Source: an uncultured Muribaculaceae bacterium
GTDB lineage: Bacteria > Bacteroidota > Bacteroidia > Bacteroidales > Muribaculaceae
Assembly: GCA_910583795.1 (NCBI GenBank)
Contig: CAJTZQ010000115.1
Location: 1-6,044, forward strand
Direction of reading: 5' to 3'
Length of the DNA: 6,044 nucleotides
The notes under the pieces: model-generated
The model's database searches: none
What the model was told of the DNA's origin: nothing
What the model saw: only the letters and a program-made list of their open reading frames with translations
Shown: positions 1 through 4,056 of the stretch, in pieces
Position numbering within the stretch: the first letter of the stretch is position 1
How the letters are laid out: every line of letters starts with the position of its first letter
Program-made: the position numbers and the translations under genes

Positions 1-4
1 CCCA

Positions 5-44
5 CAAAAGCGCGGAGCTGTCGCGTTCAAAAGCGCAGCTTTTG
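5..44. repeat. Short direct repeat overlapping a hairpin
   Basis: The word CAAAAGCGC occurs at 5-13 and again at 28-36. The second copy forms a perfect 7-bp stem with GCTTTTG at 38-44 around a 3-base loop. Because the first copy begins with the same CAAAAGC, the right arm could pair with either copy, giving two mutually exclusive folds. No T tract follows, so it is not an intrinsic terminator. Its function is unknown, and it sits at the edge of the window, so a continuing upstream context is likely. Confidence 0.4.
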
Positions 45-56
45 CCTCCTGCACAC

Positions 57-95
57 AAAAAAAAGAGCCGCTCCACCATCACGGCATGCGGCTCT
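57..95 (-). terminator. Intrinsic terminator, leftward transcription
   Basis: AGAGCCGC at 64-71 pairs perfectly with GCGGCTCT at 88-95, an 8-bp GC-rich stem with a 16-base loop. On the - strand the stem runs directly into eight T residues (the A run at 57-64), which is the textbook layout of a Rho-independent terminator. On the + strand the stem is followed by GAAAATAATAG and has no T tract, so the signal is directional. All recognisable genes nearby run rightward, so it must serve an unannotated leftward transcript, most simply the candidate small RNA starting near 191. Confidence 0.6.
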
Positions 96-191
96 GAAAA
101 TAATAGTAACTTGTTTCCGACCCATTACGGGGCCAGTTCCTGCATCGGGCTCCTCCTCCCGGCATGCCCGATTCTCATGAAAAGAAAATTT
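57..191 (-). ncRNA. Candidate leftward small RNA in the holin leader
   Basis: This is inferred from a promoter-like pair at 198-229, an expected start near 191, and an intrinsic terminator at 57-95, giving a transcript of about 135 nt. Inside it a second hairpin forms between 144-150 (ATCGGGC) and 166-172 (GCCCGAT), 7 bp, whose - strand loop contains the GA-rich word GGGAGGAGGA. The transcript could also encode a 17-residue peptide, MRIGHAGRRSPMQELAP (ATG at 178-176, TAA at 127-125), so it may be a small mRNA or leader instead. It points away from the lysis cassette. I recognise no known RNA family. The exact start is an estimate. Confidence 0.35.
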
Positions 192-197
192 TCACCC

Positions 198-229
198 CAA
201 AATTAATCAAAAGAATCATTCCCGACAAA
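198..229 (-). promoter_or_regulatory. Bacteroides-type promoter, leftward
   Basis: On the - strand TTTG (226-229) is followed after 20 bases by TAATTTTG (198-205). This fits the known Bacteroides primary-sigma pattern of a -33 TTTG and a -7 TAnnTTTG, with a spacing I believe is normal. The surrounding DNA is AT-rich, so a chance match is possible. Support comes from the properly oriented intrinsic terminator about 100 bases downstream. The palindrome at 211-237 covers the -33 box and most of the spacer, so binding there could switch the promoter off. Confidence 0.4.
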
Positions 230-237
230 TGATTCTT
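211..237. promoter_or_regulatory. Operator-like 27-base palindrome
   Basis: AAGAATCATT (211-220) and AATGATTCTT (228-237) are exact reverse complements separated by CCCGACA. Two 10-base half sites 7 bases apart are typical of a site bound by a dimeric repressor or activator. It lies 25 bases before the holin start and across the -33 box and spacer of the leftward promoter-like pair, so it could control both directions. The alternative is an RNA hairpin in the holin leader. It is AT-rich and has no following T tract, so a terminator is unlikely. Confidence 0.45.
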
Positions 238-262
238 AAACCCTAAACCCTAAACCAACAAC
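238..262 (+). repeat. Heptameric CTAAACC leader repeat before holin
   Basis: Two full copies and part of a third of the 7-base unit AAACCCT run from 238 to 256 and are followed by AACAAC and the holin ATG. It resembles a telomere repeat only by coincidence. There is no Shine-Dalgarno sequence; the A-rich stretch probably acts as an unstructured ribosome landing site, as is usual in Bacteroidetes. Leaders at 706-740 and 2021-2054 show the same 7-base period. Confidence 0.5.
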
Positions 263-709
263 ATGGAACATGACAGCAACTTCTTCTCCGCATCCATGGC
301 GATACTCGGCACCGCAATCGTCGACTACTACAGCCACCTCCAATGGTGGCTCCTACTGGGCGTGGTCGTGATACTCGTAGACCTCCGCTTCGGCATCCTT
401 GCGGCAAAAGTACGGGGCGAAACCATAAGGACATCACGAGCCATCCGCCGCACACTCAACAAAGCCGTCGACTACCTCGGCATCGTCACACTCGCCGAAA
501 TGCTCTGGCGCACATACGGAGCCGAGATCGGCACACCCGTCGTCAGCATGGGTGTCCTCTTCATCCTCTACGGCGTCGAGATCTCCTCCATCCTCAACAA
601 TTACTTCGAGTACAAGGGACTGCCCTGGCGCATAGACATCCTCAAGGTCCTGCGCAAAAAATCCGACCTCGCCGACGCAATCGACACCAAAGACGAATCC
701 GGCAACTAA
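263..709 (+). CDS. Phage holin, holin 4 type (toxin secretion/lysis family)
   Basis: This 148-residue inner-membrane protein should oligomerise at the end of the lytic cycle and let the endolysin reach the periplasm. A strong hydrophobic segment lies at about 27-47, a weaker one at about 67-82 and another at about 89-111, followed by a charged, cytoplasm-like tail. The stretch VDLRFGILAAKVRGETIRTS (residues 39-58), with the basic patch and RTLNKAVDYL after it, resembles the phage_holin_4_1 pattern of a membrane helix ending in D, then G-hydrophobic-AAK and a basic loop. It is immediately followed by a muramidase gene, the usual partner. A second in-frame ATG at codon 12 (296) could allow a dual start as in some holins, but nothing proves it. 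The first ATG is chosen because the A-rich repeat leader abuts it. Family assignment is by eye. Confidence 0.8.
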   Translation: MEHDSNFFSASMAILGTAIVDYYSHLQWWLLLGVVVILVDLRFGILAAKVRGETIRTSRAIRRTLNKAVDYLGIVTLAEMLWRTYGAEIGTPVVSMGVLFILYGVEISSILNNYFEYKGLPWRIDILKVLRKKSDLADAIDTKDESGN

Positions 710-740
710 TGACTAACGACCAACCAACTAACGACTAATT
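706..740 (+). repeat. CTAAnGA-type repeat between holin and endolysin
   Basis: From the holin stop to the endolysin ATG the DNA reads as near-7-base units beginning CTAATGA (706), CTAACGA (713), CCAACCA (720), ACTAACGA (727, one base longer) and CTAATT (735). ACTAACGAC occurs exactly at 712-720 and 727-735. It occupies the whole gap between the two genes and leaves no Shine-Dalgarno site. It parallels the leaders at 238-262 and 2021-2054. Confidence 0.5.
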
Positions 741-1310
741 ATGGCAAAAATAAGCATCCTCGCCCCCTTCATCCTGTCGTTTGAGGGCGGCTACTCCAAC
801 CACCCAGCCGACCGTGGCGGAGCCACCAACAAAGGCGTGACAATCAAGACATGGCGAGCCGTAGGCTATGACAAGGACGGTGACGGAGACATCGACGTCG
901 AAGATCTCCGGCTCCTCACGGATCAGGACGTCATCGACCGTGTCCTCCGTCCTCACTACTGGGACAGATGGCAAGCAGACAAGATAACCAGCCAATCAAT
1001 AGCCAACCTCCTTGTCGATTGGGTCTGGGCATCCGGAAAGCCCGGCATCACCCGTGTGCAACAGATCCTCGGTGTAAAACAGGACGGCATCGTCGGCGAC
1101 AAGACCCTCGCCGCACTCAACGGCTACCCCGATCAAAAATACCTCTTCGCCCGGATCCACGCCGCCCGCGTCACTTACATCGAAACCCTCTGCATCAAGA
1201 ATCCAAGTCAAAAGGTCTTCCGCGAAGGCTGGCTTCGCCGTCTCAACGCCATCGGCTACGGCACCCTACTGCACAACGGCGCGAAGACCGCCCGCACATT
1301 CGCACCCTAA
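741..1310 (+). CDS. Phage endolysin, GH108 N-acetylmuramidase with peptidoglycan-binding domain
   Basis: This 189-residue enzyme should hydrolyse the MurNAc-GlcNAc bond of peptidoglycan. Residues 1-85 match the GH108 catalytic domain: FEGGYSNHPADRGGATNKGV at 14-33 holds the signature EGGY, and Glu15 is the expected catalytic acid. Residues from about 87 to 170 match the PG_binding_3 domain (LLVDWVWASG at 90-99, QDGIVGDKTLAALN at 114-127). A loop at 44-55 (DKDGDGDIDVED) has the spacing of an EF-hand calcium loop; Asp rather than Glu at its last position is tolerated in such loops. There is no signal peptide or N-terminal anchor, so export should depend on the holin 31 bases upstream. The length is normal for the family. 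The start is fixed by MAKIS just before the catalytic motif. Confidence 0.9.
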   Translation: MAKISILAPFILSFEGGYSNHPADRGGATNKGVTIKTWRAVGYDKDGDGDIDVEDLRLLTDQDVIDRVLRPHYWDRWQADKITSQSIANLLVDWVWASGKPGITRVQQILGVKQDGIVGDKTLAALNGYPDQKYLFARIHAARVTYIETLCIKNPSQKVFREGWLRRLNAIGYGTLLHNGAKTARTFAP

Positions 1311-1357
1311 ATAATCAACCGCGCAAATCATGACTGTGATGCGCACGGAGTAAGCAT

Positions 1358-1400
1358 AAAAAATGCCCCGTCATACAGCCGAAGCCATACACCGGGACAT
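1358..1400 (-). terminator. Imperfect intrinsic terminator-like hairpin, leftward
   Basis: ATGCCCCG (1363-1370) pairs with CGGGACAT (1393-1400) with one mismatch. On the - strand the stem runs into six T residues (A run at 1358-1363). Like the element at 57-95, it points against the direction of all recognised genes. The sequence GCATAAAAAATGC (1354-1366) and a bulged pairing of 1321-1330 with 1337-1344 add more local structure. The loop is long (22 bases) and the stem imperfect, so this is weaker than the first terminator. Confidence 0.3.
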
Positions 1401-1416
1401 CCTCTCTCCTCGACCA

Positions 1417-1447
1417 CAAAATTAACAAAAATCCCCCACACATGAAA
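1417..1447 (-). promoter_or_regulatory. Weak leftward promoter-like site before the spanin gene
   Basis: The - strand octamer TAATTTTG (1417-1424) is identical to the -7 box at 198-205 and fits TAnnTTTG. The only -33 candidate is TTTC (1444-1447), one base off, 19 bases away. A transcript from it would start near 1410 and end at the hairpin at 1358-1400, about 50 nt long. The same A-rich sequence is also simply the 5' leader of the rightward gene starting at 1442, which may be its whole function. Confidence 0.2.
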
Positions 1448-2008
1448 CATGAAGACAAAGAATTTCACCGCGCATGCCGGGAAGGTCTCGTCTCGGTAGC
1501 CGGTCTCGTCCTCGCAATGATAGCCTGTATCCTGATCGGCATGCTCATGCAGGGCTGCTCACCTGTACGGACGCGATACATCGCGTCCACAACGACACAC
1601 ACCACCCTCAACACCGACTCCCTTACATGGCTCATCAAAACCATGATCAGGTCACATAATACCGATAAAGAAAAAGAAACAATCTATGTCTTTGACAAGA
1701 CCACCTACACAGTCGACAACAACGGCGACACAGTAGGCAGGGAGCGTGACCGGGTCACCGACAGGAACCGCGAATGGCAAAGCGAAAAAGCCATGTATCT
1801 CCACATCATCGACTCCCTGCGCCACGTCAAAAGCAGAGCCGACACAATCGACCGACCTGTGCCGTACCCGGTAGAAAAAACCGTCGAAGTCGAAAAACCG
1901 CTTACATGGTGGCAATCGGCGTTGATCTGGTTGGGCGCAGCGGCTCTCGGTGTGGCTGCGATCGCCCTCGCGGTCTGGATCATCAAAATCAAATCCAAAT
2001 CACGCTAA
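1442..2008 (+). CDS. Candidate unimolecular spanin (lipoprotein with C-terminal membrane helix)
   Basis: This 188-residue protein has the topology of phage T1-type u-spanins, which link inner and outer membranes and fuse or disrupt them after the cell wall is cut. Residues 15-38 are a hydrophobic signal ending LMQGC, a loose lipobox, with Cys39 as the likely lipidation site and Ser at +2. Residues 40-156 are polar and charged and would span the periplasm, with a helix-prone part at about 95-130. Residues 159-181 form a strong membrane helix followed by the basic tail KIKSKSR. The residues after Cys39 (SPVRT) lack the acidic surface-export signal of Bacteroidetes lipoproteins, consistent with facing the periplasm. 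Third place after holin and endolysin supports the role. No sequence family was recognised, so the function is inferred from topology and position. Confidence 0.55.
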   Translation: MKHEDKEFHRACREGLVSVAGLVLAMIACILIGMLMQGCSPVRTRYIASTTTHTTLNTDSLTWLIKTMIRSHNTDKEKETIYVFDKTTYTVDNNGDTVGRERDRVTDRNREWQSEKAMYLHIIDSLRHVKSRADTIDRPVPYPVEKTVEVEKPLTWWQSALIWLGAAALGVAAIALAVWIIKIKSKSR

Positions 2009-2020
2009 ATCAACTAAAAT

Positions 2021-2054
2021 CTCACAACTCACAACTAAAAACTAAAAACTAAAC
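2021..2054 (+). repeat. Heptameric CTMAMAA tandem repeat before the 2055 gene
   Basis: Five 7-base units run directly into the ATG: CTCACAA (2021), CTCACAA (2028), CTAAAAA (2035), CTAAAAA (2042) and CTAAAC at 2049-2054. The upstream DNA from 2005 holds further CTAAA words. It probably supplies an unstructured A-rich translation start region. The two unit types suggest stepwise duplication, so copy number may vary between related phages. Confidence 0.6.
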
Positions 2055-2336
2055 ATGGCAATAACAAACCTCACATTTACCAAAGATGCCGACAACGGCT
2101 CCTATGCAGCCAAGTTTACAAGCACCGGACCAGTCAGCGTCCAGATCAAGCGCAAGGACATCAATCCTGTGATCGTGTCAGCAAACATACCCGGCATGTC
2201 TCCATGCATCATCGGCACATACCACAACAACTCTAACCCCGACATCGTGATCGGCATCGATATCCCGGCAGGGATGGAGGTCACATTACGATGCGGATCC
2301 CAAGTCCTCGAAGCAAAAATGATGACCGATGAATAA
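2055..2336 (+). CDS. Hypothetical phage protein, 93 residues
   Basis: I do not recognise this protein. It has no signal peptide or membrane segment. Alternating polar and hydrophobic runs (VSVQIKRK, PVIVSANI, DIVIGIDI, MEVTLRC) suggest an all-beta fold, as in small virion decoration or adaptor proteins, but that is only a structural guess. The start is set by MAIT directly after the heptameric repeat leader. Its last 8 bases overlap the next gene (ATGAATAA), so the two are probably translationally coupled. GC content matches the rest of the lysis block, so it belongs to the phage. Confidence 0.65.
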   Translation: MAITNLTFTKDADNGSYAAKFTSTGPVSVQIKRKDINPVIVSANIPGMSPCIIGTYHNNSNPDIVIGIDIPAGMEVTLRCGSQVLEAKMMTDE

Positions 2337-2514
2337 GGCTGCACTACCTATCGCACGTCTCGTCAAGGCTTGTCTCTCCGGAGCAAGGCTGCTCCCCAAA
2401 GCCTCAGTGGTTATAGTCCGCGACTGGGAACCGCTCATCGACGCCAATGACGAGGTCGTGACAGACATCAACGACGAGATAATAATGGTTAAGACCCAAC
2501 CCGTAACCCAATAA
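2329..2514 (+). CDS. Hypothetical small phage protein, 61 residues
   Basis: I do not recognise it. The N-terminal third (residues 1-25) is basic and moderately hydrophobic (AALPIARLVKACLSGARLLPK) and could be an amphipathic helix. The remainder is acidic and strand-like (VVIVRDWEPLIDANDEVVTDINDEIIMVK), with a repeated sense of DANDE and DINDE about ten residues apart. Its start codon lies inside the end of the previous gene and its stop is 6 bases before the next start, so it is embedded in a tight three-gene run. That packing is the main support for it being real. Confidence 0.55.
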   Translation: MNKAALPIARLVKACLSGARLLPKASVVIVRDWEPLIDANDEVVTDINDEIIMVKTQPVTQ

Positions 2515-2520
2515 TCAGAT

Positions 2521-3189
2521 ATGGCAAAAATCAACTATACGGCACAGCGGATATACGAGCTGCTTGCAAAGGCGGAGACCCTGTCCAACTATAACGATAC
2601 CGAGATAAAAGCATCCGTGGAATCTCTCCGGACAAGTCTTGACGCACTCAAATCGCGTCTCGACACACTTGTAGGCAGCGGTGACGTTACAACTGTTATC
2701 GACACATTTAACGAGATAGAGGCGTTTCTGCAAGGCGTTACCAACACACAGACCCTGACCGTACTGCTACAGCAGATGAAGACCGAGATTGTCGCGCTCA
2801 TCCCGACAAGCACCGTAGACCTCGCGACCTACAACGCACTTGCGGCACGCGTGGCGGCTCTCGAATCAACCGCACAGACACATGGCACAAGCATCAGCAC
2901 TCTACAGACCGACATCTCCAAACGTCCGGCTGTACCTGCGAGCGACGATTGCGTATACGGCATCTATAACGGAGCCTACGTCTCGATCTGTGACGCTGAC
3001 GAGCAACTCCTCGCCAACAACAAGACCACCGCACAGACAGCATCCCTGTCCCTCGAGGATCCCAATAATATCAATGATGCAAACTCTATCAACTCTCCTG
3101 ACACGATAGAGCAATCCGATATAATAGATATAGGGCAATCTATAATTAATGACACAAGCATGGAAGAGCAAACTAATGAACCTTCATAA
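2521..3189 (+). CDS. Coiled-coil protein resembling phage tail/fibre accessory proteins
   Basis: This 222-residue protein has no signal peptide. Residues 26-50 (IKASVESLRTSLDALKSRLD region) and 104-132 (YNALAARVAALES region) have heptad spacing typical of coiled coils. Between them, IDTFNEIEAFLQGVTNTQTL at 60-79 resembles a segment I associate with Bacteroidetes phage tail-fibre and baseplate proteins. Residues about 140-160 are a small compact stretch with two cysteines (C144, C157). The tail from about 178 is acidic, Asn/Asp/Ile rich and probably disordered. GC content drops from about 58% to 32-40% over that tail (from about 3060). Role unproven; a virion or tail component is the best guess. 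The start is set by MAKIN, 6 bases after the previous stop. Confidence 0.6.
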   Translation: MAKINYTAQRIYELLAKAETLSNYNDTEIKASVESLRTSLDALKSRLDTLVGSGDVTTVIDTFNEIEAFLQGVTNTQTLTVLLQQMKTEIVALIPTSTVDLATYNALAARVAALESTAQTHGTSISTLQTDISKRPAVPASDDCVYGIYNGAYVSICDADEQLLANNKTTAQTASLSLEDPNNINDANSINSPDTIEQSDIIDIGQSIINDTSMEEQTNEPS

Positions 3190-3264
3190 AACCCCGACGC
3201 GGATCCAAAGGCGAAGGAGGGTTATATAAATGTCCGAAGTCTGACCCAAAACCGCTATTGCGAT

Positions 3265-3280
3265 ATTGGATCGATCCAAT
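3265..3280. repeat. Perfect 16-base palindrome
   Basis: ATTGGATC joined directly to GATCCAAT is an uninterrupted 16-base palindrome. It could be a binding site for a dimeric DNA-binding or recombination protein. No T tract follows, and with no loop bases it is a poor RNA hairpin. Its place just past the last phage gene, at the composition change, is suggestive only. Confidence 0.4.
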
Positions 3281-3340
3281 TACTAACAAATAAAACAAAA
3301 GTGCTTGATCATGGAGATAATTAAACATGACAAGAAATAT

Positions 3341-3380
3341 ACAACACGCCCATTCCGATTATCGGAATGGGCGCGGTTGT
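3341..3380. terminator. Strong hairpin between converging units, possible two-way terminator
   Basis: CGCCCATTCCGAT (3347-3359) and ATCGGAATGGGCG (3361-3373) are exact reverse complements around one base, and ACAAC/GTTGT (3341-3345/3376-3380) extends the stem after a small internal loop. It sits between the rightward phage genes (ending at 3189) and the leftward gene at 3609-3947, where a two-way terminator is expected. T tracts on both sides are weak and broken (CTATTAAATCT on +, ATATTTCTTG on -). A protein-binding or recombination site is an alternative. Confidence 0.45.
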
Positions 3381-3608
3381 CTATTAAATCTACTTTTAGA
3401 CCGCTCCCCCACTTAAACAATAACCATTCCCATCTCATGATTCAATTGGAGCAACAGATGCGATCAGAGCGAGACAATAATCAATTATACTATTGCATAT
3501 CCCATTTCAATTCAACAAAAAATTATTAAATTTGCAATGACACTACAAGCTTACAAAAATTTCCTACAATAAAAAAATCCAACTTAATTTATACAAAATT
3601 CTATATAA

Positions 3609-3947
3609 TTATGCATTTTCAATAAAGCGATATTCTGTTGCGTTTGTGTTGCGCTCAATATTATGACACCACTTTAGCACTCTACATAACAAACTATTAC
3701 ACATATCAACTTCCATTTCTCGAGCAAATTCTCCTCTAACAGGTCCGTCATATTCTCCAACTGCTTTTGTTTTAGCAACGATGGCGCTGTCTTGAACGCT
3801 CAGCAATTTCGCATCGACAACAAACAGCTGTGTATCCGAAGTTTTGTCATATACGCTCCCTTGTATAGTTATTTTGTCAACTGCATGCGCTGCAATCGAT
3901 AAACTATAGATTAGGGATATGACGAGTGTAGCAACTTGTATTTTCAT
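3609..3947 (-). CDS. Small secreted protein with partial CarboxypepD_reg-like domain, possible remnant
   Basis: This 112-residue protein starts with a signal peptide (cleavage likely after AHA, residue 22). Residues 26-62 (ITIQGSVYDKTSDTQLFVVD, then AKLLSVQDSAIVAKT) fit the start of the beta-sandwich that begins many Bacteroidetes TonB-linked outer-membrane proteins: GxVxD, then L-x-x-A, then DS-x-V. The expected continuation (G-x-F, then a Y-rich strand ending in GY) is not seen; residues 70-112 are unlike it, with three cysteines. No reading frame in the AT-rich DNA downstream continues such a protein. It is therefore either a small secreted protein or the surviving 5' end of a larger gene. 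It is 109 bases from the DUF4252-like gene and may have its own promoter. Confidence 0.5.
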   Translation of the reverse strand: MKIQVATLVISLIYSLSIAAHAVDKITIQGSVYDKTSDTQLFVVDAKLLSVQDSAIVAKTKAVGEYDGPVRGEFAREMEVDMCNSLLCRVLKWCHNIERNTNATEYRFIENA

Positions 3948-3972
3948 AAGCAGCTTACTTTAATTATTTATG

Positions 3973-3983
3973 TGTTACAATAA
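3973..3983 (-). promoter_or_regulatory. Shared 11-base motif upstream of the 3609-3947 gene
   Basis: On the - strand the word TTATTGTAACA lies 25 bases before the start codon. The identical 11 bases occur upstream of the ECF sigma gene (5780-5790). TGTAAC-type words are plausible -35 elements for ECF sigma factors, many of which drive their own promoter. No matching -10 element is obvious, and the spacing would put transcription almost at the start codon, so this is tentative. A small inverted repeat (AGGTA 3988-3992, TACCT 3998-4002) lies just upstream. Confidence 0.3.
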
Positions 3984-4056
3984 TTTAAGGTATTCTTTAC
4001 CTACTTTGCCTCATCTATGTTAAAATTTATGGATATATGCTTGGTGTGACACACAC

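Larger units (their letters stand above)
3190..3608. other. Gene-free boundary between prophage block and resident operon
   Basis: The 419 bases separate rightward phage genes from leftward chromosomal-type genes. They hold a Shine-Dalgarno-like site with a 4-codon reading frame (3214-3244), a 16-base palindrome (3265-3280) and a strong hairpin (3341-3380). From about 3480 the DNA is very AT-rich with no supported gene. There is no tRNA, integrase or recognisable attachment core, and no long repeat shared with the left side of the window, so I cannot say whether the phage ends here. Confidence 0.6.

Noticed and set aside
1..240. Open frames crossing the left edge on the + strand, as a partial upstream gene
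   Set aside because: All three + frames stay open for over 90 bases, but the products are low-complexity and basic with no family resemblance, and the region is full of hairpins. It looks like structured non-coding DNA.
241..256. Telomere-like CCCTAAA repeats
   Set aside because: Under three copies, in a bacterial phage leader, with variant 7-base repeats in sister leaders; the resemblance to plant telomeres is coincidence.
343..738. 131-residue Arg/His/Pro-rich frame overlapping the holin
   Set aside because: Out-of-frame shadow of the high-GC holin gene; its composition is typical of such shadows.
968..1333. 121-residue Arg/Pro-rich frame overlapping the endolysin
   Set aside because: Shadow of the GH108 gene; no leader or plausible domain.
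1705..1998. Leftward frame under the spanin gene
   Set aside because: Complementary shadow; the + strand gene has a coherent two-membrane topology and fits the lysis gene order.
2521..3189. Variable protein of a diversity-generating retroelement
   Set aside because: No C-type lectin-like end, no second template repeat and no reverse transcriptase are visible in the window.
3305..3529. 74-residue frame in the boundary region
   Set aside because: It runs straight through the strong hairpin at 3341-3380, has no recognisable domain and reads like chance coding in AT-rich DNA.
3527..3534. TAAATTTG as a rightward Bacteroides promoter
   Set aside because: It matches TAnnTTTG, but its -33 box is only TTTC at 18 bases and no gene or terminator lies downstream; expected by chance in such AT-rich DNA.
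3190..3608. tRNA gene or tRNA-type attachment site at the prophage end
   Set aside because: No cloverleaf arms or T-loop consensus could be found on either strand.
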